From Synchiropus splendidus (Eukaryota; Chordata; Actinopteri; Syngnathiformes; Callionymidae): a stretch of DNA of 64,000 bases. Location of the stretch: contig NC_071345.1 in NCBI RefSeq assembly GCF_027744825.2, forward strand, positions 10,499,501 to 10,563,500. The letters run 5' to 3'. Positions 11,329 through 24,023 of this stretch are shown piece by piece (the stretch's first letter is position 1; each line of letters starts with the position of its first letter). The notes below the pieces were generated by a model. It worked only from the letters and a program-made list of their open reading frames with translations. It was not told the DNA's origin and ran no database searches. Made by a program: the position numbers and the translations under genes.

Positions 11329-13547
11329 CCATATACTACATAGAGTTACTCCACACAGAGTGAAATGTTTCAAAGCCTTCATTTCTTTAAAGAAGAAGTG
11401 GTCCTCAAGCCTTGGAAGTACTAGTGTGCCCTCAGGTAAAACCTCCATCGTGATACATTGGCAGGTATTAGATATTAATGCACCAGATGCTAAAGCAATT
11501 CATCCTTGGGCAATGTGTGCAACAGTAGAGCGGCTAACAGGCGTGTTAGCTTTATATCAAACGCCAGATTTGTACTGCATGAAATTCGATTTATTGTTCG
11601 ACTGCGCTGTGATCGCTGCTGTCTGTAAACACTGAATATATCGGATAACATCCAAACCTTTTAAAGGAGAGACGGTCTGAGAAGAGTGGATGGTTTGTCT
11701 TGTCATTGCTGAGCGGGATGTTCAATTTCACGTCACGTATGAGTTGTTTTAAATTGTAGTGCTGTAGGGTCATGGGCCCCTGATGCTCCCTTTCTCAAGG
11801 TCTCATTGTCAAGATGTTTTCCCCTCAAATTAACAATGTTTTACTGCTGTATATAAATATATATTTAATTCTTTGGAAGGCTTACAAGAGCAGCGTGTAA
11901 TCCTCAGATTCAAGTGAAAAACACCACACCCTGCTGTGAGATTGACAGGTGTAGTTTTATCACCGCAGCAGAAGCGTGTTTTCTCTGGTACGGAGGAAAA
12001 CAAGAAGCGCCAGACATGATAGCTCCCTGAAGAAGTCTGTATCATCAGTGAAATGAACCGCAAACTCCTCCGAGATCTTGCATCCGCTGCGGTTAGGTCC
12101 GTCCTTGAGCGAGATCCAGACTCGGCGAGAGGTGTTGATGCTGGCCGCGCAAAGTGCCGTGACCTCATTTCAAGGAGTGGCATGAGAATATTTGTCTCAG
12201 AGGGATGAAAGAGAGCGACGAGAGAGTGAACTTTAACACAGGCGGAGCTTATAAAGAAAAGTGACAGCATGAATTCAAGACTGTCAGAAACGCCCTTAAC
12301 AAGGACACCGAATCCCCAACAGCTCCGTCGTAGTAAAGAGCTGGAGAGTGAAGAGTCCTGGAATTTTAGTCCTAACCTCAAACTGCTCTGGTTATGCAGG
12401 CCATCATGCTCCCACCAGGGGGAGCCATGCGAAGGGGATTTTCAGCATATCTATTGATCACTTTCACAGGTTTATTTCCTCTTCAGGGCTCTCACCATCT
12501 GTGCAGCTATCATGGTGGGTAGCAGGAATTAAAACGAAAAGCCGCGGGCGCAGTAATTCGGTTCCCGCACACATGCAGAAACAAAGCGTTTGAATAAATA
12601 AAAACACAAGCACGCGGCGCCACAGTTGTCACAGGTTTGTTTGTGCATACTTAGAGGTAAATTACTGCCTCTCGGGGATTCATATCAAACGCCAGGACTT
12701 CAAAGATTCTTTTGTGAATTTGACCAAATGAGATTCATTTTTACATAAGAAAGCGCAATCCTTTTATCGCCATTCCCGGTGAAATAAAACCAGCGGATTT
12801 CTGATAAAGAAACACAAAAAAATTGGAGTCTCAAGGCAGTTTCAATTGAACTTTGATGTCCGTTGTGGTGAAGCTGACAACATGAAAAACAAAGGAAAAA
12901 AAACAAACGGGTTTATTGCCAATGCTTGGAGGGTGGCCTTGAAAATAACCGCCATCATTTTTGGGGGTGTTTACAACTATTTAGTGAGTTTGGTGAGATG
13001 AAACGGCGCCACGGTTCGCTGGAGCTGATTCAAGGATGTAAAGGATGGTGAGAGCCTTCAGATGGTGATCAAACTAACTCTCCTTCACTGAAACTAACAC
13101 TGCGTTTGGAAACGGTTAGAAGCACTAACCAGCGATGATCTGCTTCAACACATTTCAGTTTTGATCCCCGCTGTTATGACCTCATCTGTTGGGAGTTGGT
13201 GAAGCGGCCTGCACTTGTGCTTCAGAGAGATGCTGTTGTAGTCTTCAGACACATGGATATGTTACGCCTTTTCTAGTGGGACAAGAGCTTCTGACTAGAT
13301 TTCAAAACAGTGTTCTCACCACTGAGCAGCGAGCAAGCTTGCCATCCTGAGCCCTGCATGTTGAGACGCTGAATACTGATGTAGACTCTCAGAATGTTGT
13401 GGCCACAGAGGAAACAACTGACCATGTTCCAATGACATTGTCAGGAAAGTTGATAGTGGGGTGAGGATGATGATGTTCTTGATCCAGCAAGTCCTCATCA
13501 AGAGTCATTCTGAGGGGCTGGGCTGAAGCATGTTCGCGGAGTCAAGG

Positions 13548-13733
13548 ATGACGGGTAGATGAGGTTTCATGAAACAGTGTCCTGACTTTCAGAGGCCACC
13601 AGATGGCGCTGTCTGCTGTAGATGTCTGGACCTGAACAACTAATTCCATGAAACTCACATCATTTCTAAACCAAGAGCACCATCTCACCATCAACCCTGC
13701 AATACTGTTTCATGACACCTCATCTACCCATCG
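13548..13733. mobile_element. Hairpin element, family H, copy 2
   Basis: The left arm has GGGTAGATGAGGTTTCATG and the core CCACCAGATGGCGC at 13596-13609. The right arm is degraded in the core (only GCACCATCTCACC remains) but ends in CCTCATCTACCCATC. So only one CTCF-like core is intact. Confidence 0.7.
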
Positions 13734-13882
13734 CTATGCTTTTCTATTGTTATTCAACATAACGTTGCCTGTGATCATTTGCGCCTGCTGAGTGCTAAAA
13801 TGACTTTGCTAAATGTAATTCTGGAGCAAACAAACTGCTGGCCAAGTTATGCAACTCAGAACGGCACAGCTGGAAGCACACG

Positions 13883-14067
13883 TAAGTGAGGCTTCATGAA
13901 GCATTTCCTTCATTTTCAGAGACCACTAGAGGGCTCTCTCTGCTATAAGATCTTTGGTTTCTAACAACCATTTCAAAGAAACCTCACATAACCTTCAAAA
14001 CAAGAGAGCCCTCTAGTGGTCTCTGAAAATGAGGCCACTGCTTCATGAAGCCTCGCCAGCCCGTCAC
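13883..14067. mobile_element. Hairpin element, family H, copy 3 (most symmetrical)
   Basis: The arms are near-perfect inverted copies. CCACTAGAGGGCTC at 13923-13936 faces GAGCCCTCTAGTGG at 14006-14019, and TGAGGCTTCATGAAGC at the left end faces GCTTCATGAAGCCTC at the right. It lies only about 150 bp after copy 2, a local cluster. Confidence 0.75.
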
Positions 14068-16474
14068 TAGTGCTGGTTGCTGGGAAGAGGGGTGTTCGCT
14101 CTCTCTGCTGGTTCTGAGACCTTGGCCTCCGAGTGGTGAACAACAGATGGATGGAACTGAAACATGGTGGCTGAGTGTCTCAAATAAACACAAAGGCTTT
14201 CAGAAACATAATGATCAGTGAGCCAACTCTGTTTATATGCGAGTGGAAGTCATCAAGATTGACCAAATGCTTGGTTCAGTGAGAGAAAAGTTTTCGGTAA
14301 GAGCGATTGCATGTGAAGGTCAGAGCTCAATGTTCCCCTCTACAGAACAGACCTTGTCTTCAATGATTCCTGAGGTTATGAATGGACTTTTACGACAGCA
14401 ACCAGCTGTTTTCAGCCGATGTGTTGACACACTCCCGGAAGGGTCCTTAACTGCAGACACATTTCATTCCCACCAGGTTCACCTTGAGATTGGACCACCT
14501 TCTGTTGTCCTGTTTAAAATGAGAAGAGACAAGAAGTGGGCTGTTTTGGTTCTGCGAGGTCGAAGCTAGATGGACGCAGGTCAAGGATGTAGCGTCCGTG
14601 GTTAGAATCCTGAGATGCAATCCTGCTGTCTAGCACGATGACCTGGGGTCTAGTGAGGGAGAGATGGAGGAGGAGAACCTCTGTAGTCTGTTTCAGTTCA
14701 TAGCAGTTGCAGCAGAATACCAGAAGTTGATGGATGCTCTTTGCAGTGGAGTTGTGGAACTGCTCTCCAGAGTCACCAGCCAGCCAGTCTGTCTGTAACC
14801 AGGCAGCAGACCTGGTCAAGATGTTGTCTGCAACCTTACTGTGAGATGAGGTGCAGCTGTTGGTGACCAGGGAGAGAAAACAGCTCAGAAGGGAGGAGGC
14901 GTTGATGATCTTGGTGTCGGGGGAAGTGCTGCTTCCTGTCTGGCAGGACGCCTGTGATCCATGCTCAAAGGCTGGTGCCGGAGAGATGCTGCTGTTGGAG
15001 ATGTTTGTAGAGAATCCTGGCACAGGTTGACTCCACATAGGATGCAGTACGGGCCAGATTTAAAACACAGAAACAAACACCCACCACTCCAGGAACACAG
15101 CGTCACCAGAATGGCAGCCTCACTATTAATACTGATCCATGTTTGTTGCCTGTAAAACCCAAGAGCCGCCTTTCCGTTCAACCACAGTACAAACGGGTTT
15201 CATCATCGAGCTCTGTGCTGCCCAAGCATTCCAGCATCAGCAGAAAATAAGTCGAGAAACGCACTCGGCATAATTATGTAAACCAAGAACAGCGAGGCAG
15301 ACGCCGAGAGACACTTCATTTAGTGATTTTGGGTTCACTATCTGTCGACTCCCTCATTTCCTTTTGACGCTAACAGATTATTTCAAGAGCCTTATGGAGC
15401 TTAACATAGACACACGACTCATCCGAGAGGAATTATAGTTGTCTCGGAGAAGATTCATCTGACAAACAGCTTGGGGATTCTTTCAGATCTGGATTCAAAG
15501 GCGGTTAAGAGCACCGTCATTTCATTCATATTGAAATGCATTTTTCTTTGTGAACACAATTTATTGTATACAGAATATTTTTACAACATTATATCCATAT
15601 TTTATGTTTGGAAATGTTGCCACTTGCTCTGCTGCATGTTTATTCATTGAGATGTAGCTGATTTTGAAGATGACAGTCATATAGTGTCTTTTGTTGCCAT
15701 GGTGACCGGCTGCAAACTGACTGTTAAATTAAAATGATTTAAGTCGACTAGCACCAGCCAATTGAAATCTTAAATCTCAACTATAAACATGTCTAAATGG
15801 ATGCCCAGCATTTAAGGCCAGAAAACAGGTGACAACGAAAAAACATGTCACGAAAGTCACAAAATAAAGGCCATGGAGCACTGAAAAAAAGATGTGAGCC
15901 TCCAATAAGGTTAAATAGAAAAATAGTTTTTGAATAGTCAAAACACCATGTCAAAGTCACGGCAGCTTCACTGCCTGACTGGCTGATGCTGCAAGGAGGG
16001 AAGTGAAATGACAATGCCTCTCCAAACAGAGTAACAGACACAGAAAAAAGGGTATTGGATGAAAGATGAGAAAGTGAGCGGTGAAGGAAGGCAGCTCTTG
16101 TGTCTGAAAGCAAACCACTGAGATGCTAAAACTGTCCTCCAAGAATTAAGACCAATATCAGGTTCTGTTACGCTCCTGTTCGATAAAAAAACTGTTCAAT
16201 AAATGTGTTCTGGACATGACTTGGGTGCTGTTTACACTGAGATGAATAGAGATGTAATGTTTGTTTAGACAGCAACATTTGTAAAAGAGGTCTAGAGTTG
16301 GAATTTTTCTATTACGATGTCGCTCTAGCTGGCACCAAAGAGTTCGCCCGTGTCACCTTGGCGTTCCTCCAGATGCACATGCACTGTATCCATCATGACC
16401 ATGCTGGACTTGGCAATGGGCAACAGTATGTTGTTGGAAGGCATTTTACGACGTGCTGTTCATGTACACATTAT

Positions 16475-16706
16475 TGATGGGTAGATGAGGTTTCATGACA
16501 CAGTATTGAAGGGTAGATGAGGTTTCATGACATAGCAATGAAGGGTTGATGAGGTTTCTTGAAACAGTGTCTTGCTTTTCAGAGGTCACCAGATGGCAAT
16601 GAAACTTCACATCCTTTTTAAAAGAGAGCGCCATCAAGTGGCCTCTGAAAATTACGACACTGTTTCATCAACCCTGCGATACTGTTTCACGATGCCTCAT
16701 CTACCA
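16475..16706. mobile_element. Hairpin element, family H, copy 4, with tripled left terminus
   Basis: The unit GGGTAGATGAGGTTTCATGA occurs twice and a diverged third time (GGGTTGATGAGGTTTCTTGA) before a single core CACCAGATGGC. The right arm has GCGCCATCAAGTGG and two terminal motifs in a row. The tandem ends suggest nested insertion or repeated end copying. Confidence 0.65.
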
Positions 16707-17024
16707 TTAATAGTGCACATACACCCCTCGCCCTCCACACTGGTGCCGTCCCTGACAGTTCTTTAAAACTCCTTAAAACGAGCAGTAATTAAAAGCATAG
16801 TGTTACTACTCTTACTGTTGGTAGTTTTAGTACTTTAGTATTCTTCATTTGAGCTGGAGCCTGTCTCAGCTACATGTATTTTTTGTGGGGTCCATAGCAC
16901 AGCACATCATGTTCCCCCACACTGATCGACATGACAAGATCCGACCCGAAATACTGTGGTAGTGTGCGGCACAATGTTCACTTGTAGAGTGAGTTATGAG
17001 CTACCAGTCCTCGACTGGACGGCC

Positions 17025-17485
17025 CTTTATATTCCCTTTACGTATAAACTTGTCCTCATAAATGATGTTACTGTTACTTATCACATGCTTCAATGTGTTT
17101 TTCACGTTGGTATTGGTGTATACAATATACCCACTAGAGGGCGCAGACCAGAGTCAAATGTTTATGACGACAAAAAACTCCAAAAAAACATGGAGACTGT
17201 GGAAAAAGTATTGATAACGTATCTATTGCACAAAAGAGGAAGACAACACCGTCGGAGGCGGTGGTTGGTGAGACTATTGAATATAAACACGATGGGAGGA
17301 CTGAGAATTTCCACCATTGTAAAGTCTTCCTCATGTCTTATTAGAGCTATGTATTGGATAGTAACAGCACACTGCCCCCCATGGTTTCCAGTGGTACTGC
17401 TCCGTTTGGTCCGTATCCATAAGCGTGGTGGAAACGTGCAGAAATATGGATGAAATGAATGCAGAGCACGGACGACTTCCGATCT
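17025..17485 (-). mobile_element. Dispersed repeat, family G, copy 1
   Basis: Read on the - strand, this shares an ordered set of blocks with 34425-34872 and 58345-58772: GGAAACCATGGGGGGCAG, an ACAATGGTGGAAATTC block, a CCATGTT..TTGGAGTTT block, then a CTCTGG..TGCGCCCTCTAGTGGG block. The last block contains CCACTAGAGGGCGC on the + strand, a CTCF-like core. The ends are approximate and no ORF is preserved. Confidence 0.65.
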
Positions 17486-19998
17486 AACCAGCTATTTATT
17501 TGGTTTAAGGACATATTAAAAACGCAAATGTTGACACAGAAAAAAATGGTTGAAAGTGTGTAAAAAGATTTTGAACTAAACAAGGTCAAGTCTTTGAAGG
17601 AGTCACGGTTTATTGTCTCCCTGCTGGAGTGAAATGCAGTCAAACGTTTAATGTGGCAAATTCAGTCCTGCGAGCTCAATAACATCCAGGTTCATTTTAC
17701 ACACGACGTAAAAGATGTAGAGTCGATCCTGACTAAGCGCCTCAACCTGACCTTTCGCGACAAACTAATTCCCTCTAAATGTCAGCGGTGGTGTCTGAAT
17801 ATCAGCCCGAGGTGACGGGATGGGAGATGTTCACGCGCAGGTTGATGACAAACTGCTCCCTCCTCAAGATGTCTCCTTCATCACAAACATATTTATCAGT
17901 TCAATAAGTCAGCGAGAGGTTGGATGCTGCTCCAGGCGGCGGGCGTCTCATTAAACGCGTACTGGTCGCACACGTCTGCGCGGAAGATGCGCCGCGCGCA
18001 CTTTGATCACGCGGCTGTCAGCGGAGCTTTTAATACCCCGGCGGACTCCGCTATTAGCTCGACTTATTTCTTTGCATGACACTGGCTGGATTGATTTCAT
18101 TCACTCTTTGACTCTTCATTCATGCCGCTGGCCTACTTTCGCAGTGAAAGCAGATTAATGGAATCTGTAGGTGTTTATGAAATCCCGACGGATACAAAAC
18201 CAGCAGGAATCCCGGCGACTGGCTCACCAGAGAGACGACAAAGAGGGGAGAAAGATTTACGGCTCAACAATGAGTTGGTGAATATGCCACAATTATCTGC
18301 ACAGCTGTGATTCGCCGGGTTGCCAGATACCCCGCTGCATTTGTTCCATCCGCCGTGAATATATGTGACTCTGTTGTTCCCAAAAGTCTTCAATTCATTT
18401 TCGCCCGCTCAAGACGGAATGGTGGAGATAAACTTTTCTGACGGCGAATAATACCATTCATACTTTGGGTTTGAGTATGATGATGAAGGGGTGGAATATT
18501 TCATCCTCCCTCACATCTATTACCTGCAGGGACAAATAAGCCCTCTATCACCACGCACATTCAATTTAGCAAACATTTTTAACGCCGCTTTCTCACCTCC
18601 CACAAATATGGATGACAAATATGAAGCTGTGATCTCAGTCAGGATGTGGCACCTTTCCTCTTTAACTTAGCGATGCTGAATGGTGTGCCATCGGCACCAA
18701 CCTGCCTTTTGTGGAGCCTCTCCCAGCTACACGGGGCAACAGGCGGGAGACTTTTAAGTGCTCATTTATCATGTTTTCTTACTCCGTTTAAGATAATGAA
18801 GAGTCCTGACTCTGTGCAAACACAGCTGCCTCCATGTCGGGCCATAAAAACGCACCATATATGCTTATGCAACGTGTGTACAAGAGCTATTGTAAAGGCA
18901 GACTGAGTGCAGGTCAGTGCAGGAAGCAGAAATGAGTCAAAATAATTCCAATAAATATCATTATTTTATTTAAGTTGACCAAAGAGTAAGAAATCTAAAT
19001 AGCTGTTTCCACCGTTATTACACCATTATTACCAATGTTTTTGCTTTCAAAAGTGAAATAAAGTGACACTTCAATCTGCTGCAAGATTTCAAATAGAGAA
19101 AAAAAAGGGACATTTTAATTACACTATTAAACAAGGCAATAAGTGTAATGACTTCAATCCCATCTGCTGATCTGTCTCACCTCTTTCATGCTAAATAAAA
19201 TATAATCCCACCTGAATCTGATTTATATATCAAAAGCAAGCAGCCGAGTTAATAAATCTGGCGTTTCTGAAGGAAAAAAAAAGCCATGACGTTCAACTTT
19301 TATTGACCCCCGACGAGAGAATGATGTGCCTGTCTCAGCGAGCCGGTCCATTCGGCCTTCTTTTATCTGCACAATCATCCAGTGTTTTACAAAGCCATCG
19401 ATTCGACTCCGCTTTCACTGCTGTAATGAGATGTAGTGCGGGTGCGCTGCCTTTTGATCTCGCCAGACATTTTTATCTTAATATGTCATGGCTGCCGCGA
19501 GAAGGGCAGGACGGAGAACAGAGCGTCCAAAATGTGAGGCAGTTCATCGATTCCTGTGAATAAGAAAAGGCTCTGACATTAAGGATATGGAGTAAACCTA
19601 ACCACAATAGGGAAGCGATTGAAAGACTGACAGACTGGGAAAACAACAAAAAAAAAAACGTCAAAATATATTTTGTTAAACGGAGCTCAGAACATATCAG
19701 GATGTGTTGCATCACCAGCGGACGACCGGAGCTGACACCGGTTTTTGGGATGTTGGCTGGAATGTAAAATGAACCACTTTATAGCATTAATGCAGCAGGT
19801 GAGTTGGAATTCAAGGTTGTTGCATCATCATAAGGGAAGCCAGGGTCTGGAGCGGGGCGAGGCATTGAAAATACATTTGTAATAGTCAGAGCTGGAAACT
19901 TAAATTGCTTTTTCTCATAATCCTGGTGATGGATGCTCAACCCTTTCGCAATGTTGAAGTGCGACAAATGTTTTTCTGGAGAGGTCTTTCTATCTATT

Positions 19999-20100
19999 AG
20001 TGATGGGTTGATGAGGGCTCATGAAACACTGTCCTACTCTTCATAGGCCACTAGATGGCACTGTCTGCTGTAGAACATTTTGAATATCTATTTCAAAAAA
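19999..20100. mobile_element. Hairpin element, family H, copy 5, left half only
   Basis: AGTGATGGGTTGATGAGG is followed by a TCATGAAACACTGTCC stretch and the core CCACTAGATGGCAC. The element then breaks off into an A-rich run, so the right arm is missing. Confidence 0.6.
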
Positions 20101-20200
20101 AAAAAAATTCAAAATGGTCAGAACAAATTTTTGTAGGTGACATGATCTCAGTTTTAATGGGGTGAAACCCTCAATGGACTCGACAGTAATAGGTCTAGAA

Positions 20201-20866
20201 AAGGAGTCGGCAACCCGCGGCTCCATGCGGCTCATGCATCCTTATGTTGCGGCTCTGCATGGCTTCGGAAAATAAGGGGCTTTTCACACTGCGGACTCAG
20301 TCTTGAGACAAAGTGCCTTCGGCTCTAAAGTCCAACGTGAACACATGTGAGTCGGGTTTGGGTGCGGAATTGATCCAGCTTGAAGAGCTGCACCTAATCT
20401 CGGGAATCTCTCCGCCGGGGATGACCTTCTCGCCTTTGGTGACTTGGCGCTAGATGCCGGAAACCACATGTACAGCGTGACTCCACACAAATATGATAAA
20501 CGGCAGGCAGCAAATGGTTGCTGTCTGCGAAGATATCATTGTTCAAAGACAACTTTGCAAACTCCCAGAGCACTGAGGCATGCAGCTGCAGGAGACTGGT
20601 GCTGGGGAACGGGAGCACAGCGGTCTCACTATGTATGCGGGCGTTTGATAACTCACGTGTTTTCACCTTGATAAAAGAGTTAAGTGACAGTCAGATTTAC
20701 TTAAATAAATAACGTTGGGACCTGAGAGTTGCAGAGCCGCTCTTGCCTCACAGACGGCAGCAAACAGGCGTTACGATGAAAGTGACTTCCTACAGCCCTG
20801 ATAACACGGATGGAGTGGAAACTGGGTCGAAATGGCTCCTTGACTTTTAAAGGTTGCCAATCCCTG
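20201..20866. mobile_element. Non-autonomous hAT-type element (about 670 bp)
   Basis: The left end is AAGGAGTCGGCAACC and the right end, reverse-complemented, is CAGGGATTGGCAACC, a familiar hAT terminal form. The flanking octamers GTCTAGAA (20193-20200) and GCCTAGAA (20867-20874) differ at one base, an 8-bp target duplication. The interior has no intact transposase. Confidence 0.7.
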
Positions 20867-22689
20867 GCCTAGAACTTCATGGTTAACACAATAGGAAAGT
20901 AACGTTTGTGAGACCCAGACCCCATCGACACTTGGAAACGTCTTATATATGGGTCAGCGGCACATTTGATCAGAGGAGCGAGTGTTGTTGTCAAACCTGG
21001 CTCACACTGGAAATCACACGCAACTGAATTTCACTTTTCTTTTTCTAAGCTAAACTTATGTTGTGCTTTTCCTAAACACATTTCATTTATTTGATGCTAA
21101 TGTAACCCTCGAGATACCGGGGTTATTCAACTTTGATATCACTATTTCTAAAGGTTGTAGCTTGAAAATGGATAAGAATAAACACCCACAGTGGAAGAGA
21201 AAACCCTTCAGAAGTTTGGGACGGGTGCAAGTTGGCTCATCTAACAGTGATGCAGACATAATAATAGCATCCACTGCCATTGGAGCTGTATTGTCGCCTG
21301 TGACTTGTGTGACATAGTACTACATCAGGCTTCTTATAGGCAGCTTGGTGAAACGTTGTCTGTCGCGACATTAAAGGGTTAAACACAGGGAGAAAATACA
21401 CTAGCTGACAGCTACAAAGGTATAATTATGATGTCACTAACAATTATATATGAAGACTTTACAACAATATAACTTTGAAAATGCAGGCATGTGTATATTG
21501 AAATCACTTTTTCAATATTTTTTTTGTGCTTCAGTAGTGGAGGAGAAGAGAATACAGGCACCAGTTTCTGTCCTCTCCACTGTTGACTTTCAAGATGTTG
21601 TGATAAAAGATTGTTTGTTTTCAAGCAAAGCACATCAGGTCTAAAGATTATTATCCTTCACAGTGGCACATTTATTACCCACTGTGTATTTGTACTCAGA
21701 CTAAAAGCGTTTTCTATTCACTTACCGAGACAGCCTGCTTAATGGCCAACGCACTTAGAAATAATCAACACGTGTCTTTGTGTTGCGCGGCGTTTTCAGG
21801 CCGGCGATGGGGAAAGTGTCGCTGCTGCTTAGGAGCACCTCAGTGTGGGGCTTCAGTCTCCTTATTCAGTCTTTATGTTCTCTCTGAATGAGTACACATC
21901 GAAGGACTGTGGGTTTGCACAGGTGCGTGGCTCAGATTTCTTCACACTCAAGGTCACGTCGAGGTCTAATGTGACACGGAAACATGACTTGACTAGGTGG
22001 GTCTTAGAAGTGTTGTGACTTTTGAACCCGTTTGACAGAGAAAAAGACAAATTATTGCCATCTAAAGCTTCATACTCGCACTGTGGTTGTATATTAGAGT
22101 GACAATAGACATCGTTGTCTGCCCCACTGATGTTAAACACAAGGCAGTTTCTGAACTTTCCTGCAGCGAGGGTGGAATGAAGTTATTTTCTTCACATGAC
22201 AAACAAACGCAGAGGCTTAAAGGTTCATGCTCCAGGTGTTAACTGAGAGATTAGCAGCTCGGCCAGTCGGCTGTTAAAGCGGCTGAAGCTGACTCGTCAT
22301 TAGACGATCGAGTTGATGGAACACAAGTACCTTGAAGGAAACCCACAGAATTGAAAAGCTCTCGGCTTCCTTGTGACATTAATCCAGGTTTATTATGACT
22401 AGTGGCGGGACTTTAACAAGCTAATAATGATCAATTAATTACAACAAAAAAACATAATAATATTATTGTATAATTTAAAGCATATGCTAAAAATTATTTT
22501 AAAGGATAATTTCTCTGTGTTAAAACATTTTTTTACAGGAGGTTTTGTTTTCCCCAGTGTTGCCTGTCTGTGTTCAATATAACTTGAAAAGTTATGGACA
22601 GATTTGGATGGAATTTTCAGGAGGTGATTCAATCATACATCAATTTTAAGCCATCAATTCAAGCCTTCCGAACACAAGATCTACACACT

Positions 22690-22790
22690 TTCAGAGTCCA
22701 CACACTCTGGTGTTCTATGGGTCAGGATGCGGCGCCGTCACCACTGAGGCTTGGGTTCGAGTCCCGGTCACAGAATGACGTTTTAGCTCT
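22690..22790 (+). repeat. Possible tRNA-derived SINE relic
   Basis: GGTTCGAGTCC at 22754-22764 is a perfect RNA polymerase III B-box. An A-box at the proper distance is not convincing and no cloverleaf can be drawn, so this is a degraded SINE head rather than a working tRNA gene. Confidence 0.3.
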
Positions 22791-23937
22791 TTCACAGATT
22801 CTTTATTGGCAAAGGTTTGTGCTTCATTTAGTATGAGAGCGACAGGTAGTGAGCGTCTCAGTTTTTAGAGAAAAGGGTTCATGTTGCGCATTTCACAAAA
22901 CCCCCGCTCTATTTCTCAGAAGACTTGAGGAAGTGAAGTTGAAAGAAAATTCAGGTCTGATGAGGACAGAAGTGGACTTTCCTCTCATGCTAAATACCGT
23001 CTAGCTGACTTCATTGATCTTCTATTAATACATAAAAGCTCTTGATCACATCTCTGTGATCATGTGAGTCATCAAACTGTGGCGCGAAGTCGGCGGGAAG
23101 TGTGGTGGCTCTTCTGTTGAGGTGAACACATGCCAGGTTCTGTCATCCTCCCATCGACGCTTCACAGGAATCACATCACATATGCTGACTTTGCATTTTG
23201 ACATATAAAAGAGATATTCACAGCAAGAGCCAAGCGTCTGTTTCACCACCTTCATGCTTCTCAAGGGCCATATTTTCATGCAGTTAAAACTAAAAAAGAG
23301 CTGAGCCAGAAGGAAGCTCCACCATTGTGTTGCATCTGATAGTGTGTGGTTTTGTTTCATGCAGTTAGGACCAAGATACTACAAGATAAATGCTTACAAT
23401 TATTAAATGTTGCTTCACCGACTTGTGGATTTAGTTCACCAACAACTTATGAACTGACTGGCTAAATGACCCACCAACCGACTACATAACTGACTGACTC
23501 GCTGATGCACTAACTGATATACTGAGTCACCAGCAGGCATATCGACTGACCCACTGCGTGTGGTTGTGTTGTCGTGTGCCTGCGACACTGTTGGAAAGGA
23601 AACTGACACCAATGTTTTATCTTGTGAGCCTCACAACCACAGGAACTGCTGCCTCCTCTGTTCTCTTTAAAAAGCTGTAGTAATAAAAACAATGTTAATA
23701 ACAATAAAACATGTTTCAAAAGAAGAATATGTTGTCATAAAAAAAAAAAGAAAAACACTCCAATTTATGATTAAGTATGTGACAATGCACACGTGTTTTT
23801 GAAAACACATTATTGACCCAAAATATAGATGTAAACCAAATACAAAATGTGTTTAGATTCCATCTCCCCGTAAAATAAAAAAAAATAATAATTTGATTAG
23901 ATGCCCTTTATTAGTGCCACAGTGGCGAAATTTATGA

Positions 23938-24023
23938 TTATTATTATTAACAACAACAACAATAATGATAATAATAAAATAGTAACAACAACAACAACAA
24001 CAACAACAACAATAATAATAATA
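23938..24023. repeat. CAA/AAT trinucleotide microsatellite
   Basis: Runs of CAA and AAT triplets with a few interruptions. The poly-Leu, poly-Val and poly-Thr frames seen here are by-products of the repeat. Confidence 0.9.

Noticed and set aside
11830..12381. 183-codon - strand frame
   Set aside because: No domain, signal or splice context is recognised. It is best treated as chance until expression is shown.
22690..22790. A functional tRNA gene
   Set aside because: Only the B-box is clear. No cloverleaf or convincing A-box can be drawn.
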